Shown piece by piece: positions 29,631 to 37,924 of a DNA stretch of 64,000 nt. The translations under genes and the position numbers were made by a program. The DNA lies in the NCBI RefSeq assembly GCF_004366735.1, contig NZ_SOQX01000002.1, forward strand, positions 434,001 to 498,000, in the 5' to 3' direction. Every line of letters starts with the position of its first letter. The first letter of the stretch is position 1. Under the pieces are notes generated by a model. The model saw nothing but the letters and a program-made list of their open reading frames with translations. It did not search any database and was not told the DNA's origin. Source of the DNA: Thiohalophilus thiocyanatoxydans (GTDB taxonomy: Bacteria; Pseudomonadota; Gammaproteobacteria; UBA6429; Thiohalophilaceae).

Positions 29631-30593
29631 TCAGGGAACCGGAATCACATCCAGCAGCTGTTCAATCAGGCTCTGGGCGTCCCGACCCCGCGCCCGGGCG
29701 GTATAGCTGGGAATAATGCGATGACGCAGGACGTCCCCGGCCACCTCCAGAACATCGTCGGGCAGAACATACTCGCGCCCCTGCAGATAGGCATGGGCAC
29801 AGGCCGCGCGCACCATCGCCAGGGTGGCGCGTGGTGAGGCGCCGAACTGAATCGTCTCTTTCAGATCCTCGCCCCAGCGGGCCGGATTGCGGGTGGCCTG
29901 CACAATATCCACGACATACCGTTCCAGTGCCGGTTCGATGTGAATGTCCGCCACTTCCTGACGCGCCTTCAATACCGTTTGCGGATCCAGCCGGGTGTTG
30001 ATCGAAGGCGTTTCCTCGCTGAAGTGGCGCTGGCGATCCCGTTCCAGGATCTGCAACTCTTCGTCCGCATCGGGATAGTCGACGATGACATGCAACAGGA
30101 AGCGATCCAGCTGCGCTTCGGGCAGGGGATAGGTACCGCCCTGTTCCAGCGGGTTCTGGGTTGCCATGACGATAAACAGATCGGGCAGGGGCCAGGACTT
30201 GCCGCTGATGGTGACCTGATGTTCTTCCATCGCTTCGAGTAACGCCGACTGCACCTTGGGCGGGGCGCGGTTGATCTCGTCGGCCAGAATGATTTCGTGA
30301 AACAGCGGTCCCTGCACAAAGCGAAACTCGCTTTTGGTCGGGTCAAAGATATCTCCGCCGGTGATATCCGCCGGCAGCAGATCGGGGGTGAACTGCAGGC
30401 GCTGAAAGCTGGCATGCACGCCGGCGGCCAGTGCCTTGACCGCGGTGGTCTTGGCCAGGCCGGGGGCGCTCTCCAGCAGGATATGCCCGCCGGTCAGCAT
30501 GCCGACCATCAACCGATCGATCAGCGCGGTCTGGCCGACAATGGTCTGCTCCAGGTGTCGGCGCAGGGTCAAAAACTCGGGTTGGCTTTGCAT
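29631..30593 (-). CDS. MoxR-family AAA+ ATPase
   Basis: A 320-residue AAA+ ATPase of the MoxR family, a chaperone thought to work with VWA proteins in maturing or inserting protein complexes. Walker A is present in the family variant ESAPGLAKTTAVK, Walker B in EIILADEINRAPP, and sensor 1 in VMATQNPLEQGGTYPLPEAQ. The C-terminal lid has GASPRATLAMVRAACAHA. It heads the DUF58-DUF4381-BatA-BatB/C-BatD run with gaps of 12 bp or less. Confidence 0.93.
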   Translation of the reverse strand: MQSQPEFLTLRRHLEQTIVGQTALIDRLMVGMLTGGHILLESAPGLAKTTAVKALAAGVHASFQRLQFTPDLLPADITGGDIFDPTKSEFRFVQGPLFHEIILADEINRAPPKVQSALLEAMEEHQVTISGKSWPLPDLFIVMATQNPLEQGGTYPLPEAQLDRFLLHVIVDYPDADEELQILERDRQRHFSEETPSINTRLDPQTVLKARQEVADIHIEPALERYVVDIVQATRNPARWGEDLKETIQFGASPRATLAMVRAACAHAYLQGREYVLPDDVLEVAGDVLRHRIIPSYTARARGRDAQSLIEQLLDVIPVP

Positions 30594-30605
30594 GAGATAA
30601 TCGCT

Positions 30606-31118
30606 TTACTGGTTTTGCAGTTCGATGAGCATGTCGATCAGTTCCGGATCATCCCATTCGCGACCGCCAACGACGCGATACACAATCCGCCCCTGTTTAT
30701 CCAGAACAAAGGTGGTGGGCAGGCCCTGTATCGGCCACTCATTGATCACGGTTGAATCCTGATCCATCGGCAGGGGAAAACTCACCGGATAATCGGCGGT
30801 AAAGGTAAAAATCGTATCGGCATCCTCACCGACGTTAATCGCCAGCATGGCGATATCCTCTTCCTGCAGCTGTTTCCAGGCGCGCTCCATGGAGGGCATC
30901 TCTTCACGGCAGGGCGGGCACCAGCTGGCCCAGAAATTGACCACGACCACCTGTCCCTTGTAGTCCTCCAGTTTGTAGGTCTTGCCATCCATGTCTTCCA
31001 GTGTGAAGGAAGGGGCGGGGGCGGGATCGTTAATCAACGGCGGGCGTTCGGCGGCCAGGGGCGCCGAGGTGACAAGCAAGACCAGGGTTAATAAAAACGG
31101 GAACGGTTTTGACAGCAT
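30606..31118 (-). CDS. TlpA-like exported thioredoxin-fold protein
   Basis: A 170-residue thioredoxin-fold protein with a signal peptide (FPFLLTLVLLVTSAPLAAERP) and active site WASWCPPCREEMPSM near residues 66-80. It is probably a periplasmic disulfide reductase or peroxiredoxin-like protein of the TlpA/ResA class. Family knowledge points to cytochrome maturation or oxidative protection, but nothing here picks one. It is 12 bp ahead of moxR and 9 bp behind the unknown exported gene, so it is part of the same run. Confidence 0.87.
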   Translation of the reverse strand: MLSKPFPFLLTLVLLVTSAPLAAERPPLINDPAPAPSFTLEDMDGKTYKLEDYKGQVVVVNFWASWCPPCREEMPSMERAWKQLQEEDIAMLAINVGEDADTIFTFTADYPVSFPLPMDQDSTVINEWPIQGLPTTFVLDKQGRIVYRVVGGREWDDPELIDMLIELQNQ

Positions 31119-31127
31119 AAAGAGAAC

Positions 31128-31730
31128 TCAGTCGGGTTGTGGGTGGATGTCGGGCGGACATTCGATGGCATCGATACGGCGCGTATACTGCTGGTCACCG
31201 CGTTGCCAGCTGAATTCGAGATCAAACTCACTGCCGGGCGCCAGGCCGTACGCGGTCATGCCCCAGTTGTAATCATCGGCGGCGTATTCCTGTTGCGTGG
31301 GCAGCAGCGCCCATTCAAACGCAATCCGGGCGGCTTTGGGCAGATCGTCGTGTTCCTGCCAGATCGGCTTCCAGGTTTCCCGCACCATTAACGGCTGTGT
31401 CCCGTCATCGGTATGAACCCGCCATTCGCTCAGGTCATATTCGACGGGGGGCTGATCATTTCCCGCCGTATTGCGAAATTCCGTTTGAAAAACACAGGCG
31501 AGGGCAATGCGCTCGCGGGCTTCCCTGTCAAAACCCCGGGCGCCAAAAAAGGCGCGGGTCTGATCCGGCAGGCGCTGGGTCAGTTTGAAATGGATACCGG
31601 CTTCCTGCCACTGCCAGTGGCGCAGGCCCGTGTCGGGATCTTCACCCCGGCTCAGTTGCGCCTGCAATGGCGTCGTGAAACACAGGGCCAGAAACAGGCA
31701 CGCCGGCGTGATTCGTTGAGCTAACCGCAT
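31128..31730 (-). CDS. Exported protein of unknown function, 200 residues
   Basis: I do not recognise this family. A signal peptide (MRLAQRITPACLFLALCF, cleaved near LQAQ) leads a mature domain of about 175 residues with mixed alpha/beta character. Segments include WQEAGIHFKLTQRLPDQTR and WALLPTQQEYAADDYNWGM. Only one Cys near the middle (ALACVFQTEF) and one near the end (AIECPPD) remain in the mature part. It lies 12 bp after the ArsR-rhodanese gene and 9 bp before the TlpA-like gene. Confidence 0.7.
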   Translation of the reverse strand: MRLAQRITPACLFLALCFTTPLQAQLSRGEDPDTGLRHWQWQEAGIHFKLTQRLPDQTRAFFGARGFDREARERIALACVFQTEFRNTAGNDQPPVEYDLSEWRVHTDDGTQPLMVRETWKPIWQEHDDLPKAARIAFEWALLPTQQEYAADDYNWGMTAYGLAPGSEFDLEFSWQRGDQQYTRRIDAIECPPDIHPQPD

Positions 31731-31742
31731 AACCCCACCTGT

Positions 31743-32423
31743 CTATTTTGTCGGGTTTTGTTCTTCCACCGGCAGCCCCGCGGTTTTCCACTCGGGGTAG
31801 CCGTCCTGCAGACGTCGGGCCTTGAGGCCTTTCTCCCGCAGCCGCGCCACCGCATCGAAGGCGAGCACACAGTGCGGCCCCCGGCAGTAGGCGACGATCT
31901 CCTGATCCTTGTTCTCGCCGAGTTCCGCCAGCCGCTGCTCCAGCTCGCCCAGGGGGATGTTGACCGCACCGGGCAGATGGCCGGCGGCGTACTCCTCGGC
32001 CGGGCGCACGTCGATGACCGTGACATGACCATCCCGGGCCCGGGCCAGCAGCTCGTCACGGGGGATCGGCTCGAGATCGTCCTTGACCGTCAGGTAGCTG
32101 TTAATCAACCGATCCACCTCGGCCACGTGGTGCTCGGCCACCCGGCGCAGGGCGTCGATCAGATCCAGCACATCGTCGCTGGAGAGACGATAATAGACCT
32201 TGAGCCCTTCCTTGCGGGTGGTGACCAGCCCGGCCTGGCGCAGGTGCTGCAGATGCTGGGAGGTGTTGGCCACGGAGAGCCCGGCGACCCGGGCGAGGTC
32301 CTCGACGCTGCGCTCGCCCTGGGCGAGATATTCGAGGATTTCCAGACGGTTACCACTGCCCAGAGCCTTGCCGACCCGGGCGAACTGGGCAAACAGATCG
32401 TGTTTGAAATTGCCGCTTGACAT
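31743..32423 (-). CDS. ArsR-family regulator fused to a rhodanese domain
   Basis: A 226-residue two-domain protein. The winged-helix ArsR/SmtB part (about residues 1-100) has RLEILEYLAQGERSVEDLA and a recognition helix in LSVANTSQHLQHLRQAGLV. The rhodanese part (about 115-222) ends in active loop CRGPHC. The only two Cys of the protein are in that loop and the ArsR part has none, so metal binding by ArsR-type Cys is unlikely. Persulfidation of the rhodanese loop is an attractive signal. It heads a tightly packed operon and faces divergent sulfur-related genes across an operator-like palindrome. Confidence 0.9.
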   Translation of the reverse strand: MSSGNFKHDLFAQFARVGKALGSGNRLEILEYLAQGERSVEDLARVAGLSVANTSQHLQHLRQAGLVTTRKEGLKVYYRLSSDDVLDLIDALRRVAEHHVAEVDRLINSYLTVKDDLEPIPRDELLARARDGHVTVIDVRPAEEYAAGHLPGAVNIPLGELEQRLAELGENKDQEIVAYCRGPHCVLAFDAVARLREKGLKARRLQDGYPEWKTAGLPVEEQNPTK

Positions 32424-32449
32424 GCATCACCACGCTGATAATCTATTAT

Positions 32450-32465
32450 TCAAGTAATCACTTGA
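32450..32465. promoter_or_regulatory. Putative ArsR-rhodanese operator
   Basis: TCAAGTAATCACTTGA is a palindrome with 6-bp arms in the 147-bp divergent space between the regulator and the sterol-desaturase-like gene. It lies 27 bp upstream of the regulator start, where an autorepressor site is expected. A similar half-site (TTCAAGTATTC on the minus strand) occurs upstream of the TauE gene. Confidence 0.6.
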
Positions 32466-32570
32466 TAAGTTGTATTTGTCAGTATAGCATGCCATTTCTG
32501 ACAGGCAATAATCCAATCAATTCAATAATAAATTATTAAAAGCAGTAAACAGCAATGGAGAATCGGCACC

Positions 32571-33434
32571 ATGAGCATCGACGAGTTTATTCTGGGCAAT
32601 GAGCCGTTTATCCGGCTCGGCTTCTTCTTCGGCATCCTCGCACTGATCGGTCTGTGGGAGGTGGTCGCGCCGCGTCGCGGCCTGACTGCCTCCAAGACGG
32701 TGCGCTGGGGCAGTAACCTGGGTATCGTGGTCCTCAATACCGTGGTCCTGCGCCTGTTGTTCCCGGCCGCCGCGGTCGGCATGGCCTTTTTTGCCGGCGA
32801 GCAGGGCTGGGGGATCTTTAACTATTTCGAGGTGCCGTACTGGCTGGCGGTGGTCGCATCAGTCATTGTGCTCGATTTCGTGGTCTGGCTGCAGCATATT
32901 ATGGTCCATGCCATACCGCTGTTCTGGCGTCTGCATCGCATGCACCACGCCGATCTCGATTTCGATGTCACCACCGGCGCCCGCTTTCATCCGCTGGAGA
33001 TCATTCTTTCCATGCTGATCAAGTTTGCCGCCATCGTCGTGCTGGGGCCGCCCGTCGTGGGTGTGGTCATCTTCGAGGTGCTGCTCAATGCCACCGCCAT
33101 GTTCAACCACGGCAATATCCGCCTGCCGCTGAAACTGGACCGGGTGTTGCGCTGGTTCGTGGTCACCCCCGACATGCACCGCGTGCATCACTCGGTGGAG
33201 GATGACGAGGCCAACAGCAACTTCGGCTTCAACCTGCCGTGGTGGGATCGGCTGTTCGGTACCTACCGGGATCAACCGCGCGGCGGTCACGACGGCATGA
33301 CCATCGGTATTCGCAAATTCCGTGAGCCGCAACAGGTGAGCTGGCTCAATGGTATGTTGATCCTGCCGTTCAAGGGCAAGATCAGCGATTACGCCATCAA
33401 CCGTCGGCAGTGGGGTGATGGCAATGAACAGTAA
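32571..33434 (+). CDS. Sterol desaturase / fatty-acid hydroxylase superfamily protein
   Basis: A 287-residue integral membrane diiron protein. The His clusters of the superfamily are present: QHIMVH (about residue 107), HRMHHAD (about 123) and DMHRVHHS (about 202). Four or so hydrophobic helices surround them. The substrate is unknown; bacterial homologues modify lipids or carotenoids. A GGAG sequence precedes ATG 32571. The stop overlaps the next gene by 17 bp, which makes it first in a sulfur-linked operon. This is surprising for a lipid enzyme and may reflect an oxygen-dependent reaction on another substrate. Confidence 0.87.
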   Translation: MSIDEFILGNEPFIRLGFFFGILALIGLWEVVAPRRGLTASKTVRWGSNLGIVVLNTVVLRLLFPAAAVGMAFFAGEQGWGIFNYFEVPYWLAVVASVIVLDFVVWLQHIMVHAIPLFWRLHRMHHADLDFDVTTGARFHPLEIILSMLIKFAAIVVLGPPVVGVVIFEVLLNATAMFNHGNIRLPLKLDRVLRWFVVTPDMHRVHHSVEDDEANSNFGFNLPWWDRLFGTYRDQPRGGHDGMTIGIRKFREPQQVSWLNGMLILPFKGKISDYAINRRQWGDGNEQ

Positions 33435-34386
33435 ACTGCTTCGCTTCGGATTGCTTGCAGTCCTGATCGTCGCCATCGGCATTGCCATCAGCTACCGGGA
33501 TCAGTTCGACGCCGAGGCGCTGGAGATGTGGCTCGACGGGACCGGCGCCGCCGGCCCGCTGCTGTTCATGTTGATCTACGCCGCGGCCGCCGTGCTGTTT
33601 CTGCCCGGTTCTGTATTAACCCTGGCGGGTGGGGCGTTGTTCGGTCCGGTGCTGGGGACGCTGTATAACCTGACCGGGGCGACCCTCGGGGCCACACTGG
33701 CCTTTCTGATTGCCCGTTACCTGGCCGCCGACTGGGTGGAACGCAAGACCGGCGGGCGCATGGCGCAACTGAAAACCGGCGTGGAAAAGGAGGGCTGGCG
33801 CTTTGTCGCCTTTGTGCGCCTGGTACCGCTGTTTCCCTTCAACCTGTTGAACTATGCCCTGGGCCTGACCCGCATCAACCTGCTGCATTACATCATTGCC
33901 TCCTATATCTGCATGTTGCCCGGCGCGACTGCCTACACCTATCTGGGTTACGCCGGACGCGAGGCGATCGCCGGCGGCGAGGGGATGATCCAAAAAGGAT
34001 TGCTGGCCCTCGGCCTGCTGGCGCTGGTGGCCTTTTTGCCGCGCTGGATCGGGCGCTTGCGTCGCCGCCCGTCGCAGACGGTGGATCAGCTCAAGCAGCA
34101 ACTGGATCAACAGGCCGATGTGCTGGTGCTGGATGTACGCAGTGAAGAGGATTTCACCGGCGAGCAGCAGCATATCCCCGGCGCGCGCAACATCCCGCTG
34201 GAAGCGTTGTCCGGGCGACTGGACGAGCTGACTGATTACCTGGAGCGACCAATCGTCACTGTCTGTCGCACTGATCGTCGTTCCGCCAAGGCGGCGCAAC
34301 TGCTGGCGCAGCAGGGTTTCGGCGATGTGCACGTGGTCAAGGGCGGGATGACCGACTGGAACGAGAAAGGCTACCCGGTGGAGTAA
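33418..34386 (+). CDS. TVP38/TMEM64 membrane protein fused to rhodanese
   Basis: A 322-residue fusion. The N-terminal SNARE-associated/DedA-like membrane domain (about 1-210) has FLPGSVLTLAGGALFG and a re-entrant FVRLVPLFPFNLLNYALG. The C-terminal rhodanese domain (about 220-320) has active loop CRTDRRS, with catalytic Cys in VTVCRTDR. It would place a sulfurtransferase at the cytoplasmic membrane face. Transport of a sulfur compound or a persulfide is a guess. The ATG at 33418 overlaps the upstream stop; 33424 is an alternative. Confidence 0.88.
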   Translation: MAMNSKLLRFGLLAVLIVAIGIAISYRDQFDAEALEMWLDGTGAAGPLLFMLIYAAAAVLFLPGSVLTLAGGALFGPVLGTLYNLTGATLGATLAFLIARYLAADWVERKTGGRMAQLKTGVEKEGWRFVAFVRLVPLFPFNLLNYALGLTRINLLHYIIASYICMLPGATAYTYLGYAGREAIAGGEGMIQKGLLALGLLALVAFLPRWIGRLRRRPSQTVDQLKQQLDQQADVLVLDVRSEEDFTGEQQHIPGARNIPLEALSGRLDELTDYLERPIVTVCRTDRRSAKAAQLLAQQGFGDVHVVKGGMTDWNEKGYPVE

Positions 34387-34390
34387 GCCC

Positions 34391-35524
34391 ATGCAGCCCG
34401 TGTATCTCGATTACAACGCCACGACCCCGGTCGATCCCGAGGTGCAGGCGACTATCACGCAAGTCCTGGGCGAGACGTTCGGCAACCCGTCCTCCGCGCA
34501 CCCCTATGGTCAACAGGCCAAAGCAGTGATCGAGCAGGGGCGCCAGCAGGTGGCGGATCTCATTCGGGCAGAGGTATCCGAAGTAGTCTTTACCGCCTGC
34601 GCCTCCGAGGCCAACAACCTGGCGCTGCTCGGTGCCGCCCGGGCACAACAGCAACGGGGTCGGCATATCATCACCTCCGCCGTGGAGCATCCGTCGGTGA
34701 GCCAGCCGTTACAGCATCTGGCCTCAGAAGGCTGGGAGGTGACGGTGATCCCCGTCGATGCGTGCGGCCGGGTCGATCCCGAGGCGATCCGCCAGGCCCT
34801 TCGCCCCGACACGGTGCTGGTCTCGGTCATGCACGCCAACAATGAGGTCGGCACCATCCAGCCCATCGAGGCGATCAGCGCCATCACCCGCGAGCGATCG
34901 GTGCTGCTGCATGTGGACGCGGCCCAGTCGGCGGGCAAGATCCCGGTGGAGGTGACGGCGCTGGGGGCCGATCTGCTGAGCCTGGCGGGCCACAAGTTCT
35001 ACGCCCCCAAGGGGATCGGTGCCCTATATATAAAGGAGGGGACCCCGCTGGCGCCGATTCTGTTCGGCGCCGCCCAGGAGCAGGGTCGGCGTACCGGGAC
35101 CGAGAATGTGGCCTATATCGCCGGCCTGGGCCGGGCCGCGCAACGGGCCCGGGTACATCTCGACACGAGCGCCGCGACCTTGCGCGAGAAACGTGACCGG
35201 TTGCACGGCCTGTTGCGCGAGGCGATTCCCGATCTGCGGCTCAACGGCCACCCCGAGGCGCGCTTGCCCAACACCCTCAACGTCTCCTTTCCCAACATCG
35301 ATGGCAAAACCGTGCTGGCGCGGGCGGCGCAGAGCGTTGCCGCCTCGACCGGCTCGGCCTGCCATGCCGACAGCAAAGAGGTCAGCGGGGTGCTGGGGGC
35401 GATGGGCCTTACCCTCGAGCAGGCCCGGGGGGCCGTGCGCCTGTCGGTGGGGACACCGACAACGACTGACGAGATCGACCAGGCCGCCGCGGCGCTGATC
35501 CGCGCCTGGCGCCATAACAACTGA
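34391..35524 (+). CDS. Cysteine desulfurase (NifS/IscS-like)
   Basis: A 377-residue PLP enzyme that releases sulfur from cysteine as a protein persulfide. The N-terminal VYLDYNATTPVDPEV, HANNEVGTIQP and PLP-lysine motif LAGHKFYAPKGIGALY are present. The mobile-loop Cys lies in TGSACHADSKEVSGVL. No IscR/IscU genes are nearby, so it is probably a NifS-type supplier for the neighbouring rhodaneses and DsrE rather than the housekeeping IscS. It begins 4 bp after the TVP38-rhodanese gene. Confidence 0.92.
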   Translation: MQPVYLDYNATTPVDPEVQATITQVLGETFGNPSSAHPYGQQAKAVIEQGRQQVADLIRAEVSEVVFTACASEANNLALLGAARAQQQRGRHIITSAVEHPSVSQPLQHLASEGWEVTVIPVDACGRVDPEAIRQALRPDTVLVSVMHANNEVGTIQPIEAISAITRERSVLLHVDAAQSAGKIPVEVTALGADLLSLAGHKFYAPKGIGALYIKEGTPLAPILFGAAQEQGRRTGTENVAYIAGLGRAAQRARVHLDTSAATLREKRDRLHGLLREAIPDLRLNGHPEARLPNTLNVSFPNIDGKTVLARAAQSVAASTGSACHADSKEVSGVLGAMGLTLEQARGAVRLSVGTPTTTDEIDQAAAALIRAWRHNN

Positions 35525-35564
35525 AAACGCGAATCGCTAAAAATCAGTATTGGAGGACAATCCT

Positions 35565-36299
35565 ATGTTTACCCGCCCGTCTCGATCGATCGCAGCCTGG
35601 CTCGCCTTGCTCGGTGGTGTGGCCGCCATCGTGATCGCAGCTGTCGCCATCTACGGCTATCGCAGCGAGCGCTTTCACTTTGTGACGGCCATTGATGTTT
35701 TTCAGTGGGCCAGCTACGTCGCGGTCGTCGGGTTGCTACTTGCCCTGATCGGTCTGTGGCGAACCCGGCCGGGCGCGCGGCGTCGCGGTTTTGCTGTCGC
35801 ACTGCTGGGCGCGGTACTGAGCCTGCCGCTGGTGCTCTCCTACGCGCAGTTTGAATACGCGGCCCGGGTTTATCCGCCGATCAACGATATCACCACCGAT
35901 CCGGATAACCCGCCCGCCTTCTGGGACGTTGCCAATCCCGCCGCCTACCCGGGAGCGGCGACGGCACGACTGCAACGCGAGGGCTATCCGGATCTGCAAC
36001 CGCTGGAACTGGACATGGCCCCGGCCGAGGCATTCGAACTGGCACTGCAGATAGCCCGGCAGAAGGGCTGGGAGATCGTCGCGGAAAATGAATTCGACAA
36101 ACAGATCGAGGCGGTCGATACCACGTTACTGTTTGGCTTCAAGGACAACATCGCTGTTCGGATCACGGAGAGCGGAGAGGGCGCGCGCGTGGATGTCCGC
36201 TCCCACTCCCGCCTGGGCAAAATCGACCGGGGCGTTAATGCCAAACGTATCCGGGATTACCTGCAGACGCTGGAACAGCAGGCACAAGCGGACCGTTAA
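35565..36299 (+). CDS. DUF1499 family membrane protein
   Basis: A 244-residue protein with three N-terminal hydrophobic helices (AWLALLGGVAAIVIAAVAIY, YVAVVGLLLALIGLW, GFAVALLGAVLSLPLVLSY). The C-terminal DUF1499 domain has PPINDITTDPDNPPAFW and DVRSHSRLGKIDRGVNAKRI. The function of DUF1499 is unknown. ATG 35565 is chosen because GGAGGA lies 8 bp upstream. It follows the cysteine desulfurase by 40 bp. Confidence 0.85.
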   Translation: MFTRPSRSIAAWLALLGGVAAIVIAAVAIYGYRSERFHFVTAIDVFQWASYVAVVGLLLALIGLWRTRPGARRRGFAVALLGAVLSLPLVLSYAQFEYAARVYPPINDITTDPDNPPAFWDVANPAAYPGAATARLQREGYPDLQPLELDMAPAEAFELALQIARQKGWEIVAENEFDKQIEAVDTTLLFGFKDNIAVRITESGEGARVDVRSHSRLGKIDRGVNAKRIRDYLQTLEQQAQADR

Positions 36300-36356
36300 C
36301 CGGTGTCCTGAATCGCTGCGTCCCATACCTGTATCGGTTTAAACCAGGAGAGAGTT

Positions 36357-36710
36357 ATGACCATCACTACCATAGTCATCCAGAACGCACCTTATCAATC
36401 CGACAACAAGGCGTGGCACGCCCTGCGTTTTGCCGGCGCCGCCCTGGCCGAGGATATGACCGTCCAGGTCCATCTGCTGGATGACGGTGTCCAGGTCGGA
36501 CGGCGTGATCACACGGTCCCCGACGGTGCGGTCAATCTCGAGGAACTGCTGGGTGAATTGATCGAATGCGGCCTGACCGTGCGCGCCTGCGGCATGGCGG
36601 TGGACGATTGCGGGATCAGCGCGGATCAGCTGATCCCGGGCATCGAAAAAGGTTCCATGAAATCCCTGGCCGGCTGGGTGAAAGCAAGCGACCATGTTAT
36701 GACTTTTTGA
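36357..36710 (+). CDS. DsrE-family protein
   Basis: A 117-residue protein of the DsrE/DsrF-like fold, which carries sulfur as a Cys persulfide in sulfur-oxidation pathways. Conserved pieces include VVIQNAPYQSDNKAWHALRFA and VRACGMAVDDCGI, in which either Cys could accept sulfur. It is soluble. GGAGAGAG precedes the ATG. It closes the plus-strand run of sulfur-related genes and converges with the TauE gene. Confidence 0.88.
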   Translation: MTITTIVIQNAPYQSDNKAWHALRFAGAALAEDMTVQVHLLDDGVQVGRRDHTVPDGAVNLEELLGELIECGLTVRACGMAVDDCGISADQLIPGIEKGSMKSLAGWVKASDHVMTF

Positions 36711-36763
36711 AAGCAGAGAAGCCGAAGTAATACTAACAGTCGGAAACGGTATAGCGTCTTCAT
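36626..36763 (-). CDS. Possible small ORF with strong Shine-Dalgarno, antisense to the dsrE end
   Basis: On the minus strand a perfect AAGGAGG is followed at 7 bp by ATG 36763 and a 45-codon reading frame. It starts MKTLYRFRLLVLLRLLCF, a signal-like hydrophobic N-terminus. It lies directly after the TauE gene and overlaps dsrE by 85 bp in antisense. It could be a short membrane peptide or the broken start of a gene once in the TauE operon. No homology is known to me. Confidence 0.3.
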   Translation of the reverse strand: MKTLYRFRLLVLLRLLCFQKVITWSLAFTQPARDFMEPFSMPGIS

Positions 36764-36778
36764 GGTGGGACCTCCTTA

Positions 36779-37570
36779 TCAGGTGCTCAGAGCAAGTATC
36801 TGGTTGGCCAGGATGTAGGTGGCCACCAGCGTCAGGAAAACCGCGAAACCTTTTTTCAACACGTCGCCCGAAACCCGGCGTGCCAGGCGGGTACCGATCA
36901 CACTGCCGATGACGGCCACCACGATGAAAACGGCCATGAGGTTATAATCGATGGGCACATCCCCCACGTACCCGCCGAAGCCGGCATAGGATTTAACGGC
37001 CACGATGGCCAGCGAGGTGCCGATCGCCTGTTTCATGGGCAGCCGGGAGAGAATGACCAGCGCCGGGACAATCAGAAAACCGCCACCGACACCGACCAGA
37101 CCGGTCAGCGCACCGACCACGATGCCGTGCATCGCCACATGGCTCAGGCAGCGTTTGGAGGTGCAGCCCTCGGCGTCGGCCAGATCCACCGCGGCGGCAC
37201 CGGCCGAGCGGGGGGGGTTGGCGGGGCGAAACATTTTCCAGGCGGCGGCGTACATGACCAGGGCGAAGATGCTCAGCTGCAACACCACCGGGGTGATGAC
37301 CCCCAGGCGGGCGCCGGCATAGGTGCCGACGATACCGAATATCCCGAACACCAGTGTTACTTTGCCGTTCACATTGCCGGCCCGCCAGTGCTGCAGGGCG
37401 GTCAGGGTGGCGGTGACAGCCACGATCCCCAGGCTCATGGCAATGGCCGATTTCGGTGCGACATCAAGCAGATAGAGCAGGGCCGGGGTGGTGATAATCG
37501 AGCCCCCGCTGCCGAAGATGCCGAGCATGATGCCTGTGGCCAGGCCGGCGAGAATGGCGCTGAGTGTCAT
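36779..37570 (-). CDS. TauE/SafE family exporter
   Basis: A 263-residue, roughly eight-helix membrane protein of the TauE/SafE family, proposed to export sulfite or related sulfur anions. Family motifs are present, for example GIFGSGGSIITTPALLYL and GALTGLVGVGGGFLIVPALV, the latter the signature repeat. A hydrophilic loop of about 30 residues near 122-150 contains SKRC and one additional Cys. The palindrome at 37600 lies about 30 bp upstream and resembles the ArsR-rhodanese operator. Confidence 0.9.
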   Translation of the reverse strand: MTLSAILAGLATGIMLGIFGSGGSIITTPALLYLLDVAPKSAIAMSLGIVAVTATLTALQHWRAGNVNGKVTLVFGIFGIVGTYAGARLGVITPVVLQLSIFALVMYAAAWKMFRPANPPRSAGAAAVDLADAEGCTSKRCLSHVAMHGIVVGALTGLVGVGGGFLIVPALVILSRLPMKQAIGTSLAIVAVKSYAGFGGYVGDVPIDYNLMAVFIVVAVIGSVIGTRLARRVSGDVLKKGFAVFLTLVATYILANQILALST

Positions 37571-37599
37571 GTTGGGCGCTCCTGTTTACGCTTTACGAC

Positions 37600-37621
37600 T
37601 ATTCAATAGATTAATAGAATA
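37600..37621. promoter_or_regulatory. Operator-like palindrome upstream of the TauE gene
   Basis: TATTCAATAGATTAATAGAATA is an imperfect palindrome here described by its arms TATTC and GAATA; a following CTTGAA extends it. On the minus strand the region reads TTCAAGTATTC, similar to TTCAAGTAATC in the operator at 32450. It is suitably placed to control TauE transcription. Confidence 0.5.
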
Positions 37622-37924
37622 CTTGAAAGAGTCAAGGGGGTTGGCGAATTTTTTCAGCGGTAAGGCGCAAAACGGCGCGGTGGCGGCAACAGGGGCCGCT
37701 ATCGCCGATTACCCCGACGAGAATTAAGGGCCTGACCGGGCGCGAAGGTGGGCCAGCGAACCGGTGCGGGGGCGGATCGACGGTTCATCACCCGGTCGGG
37801 GCAAAAGCGAGTCCCCCGGGGCCCGGGTTAATTTGAGCCTTTGCCGGCAAAAGCCGCTCATCCCGGGTCGAATCGTTCTATCCTGTTGGAAGTGCTGTTT
37901 GATTTGTTTTAAGGGGGGACGAGA

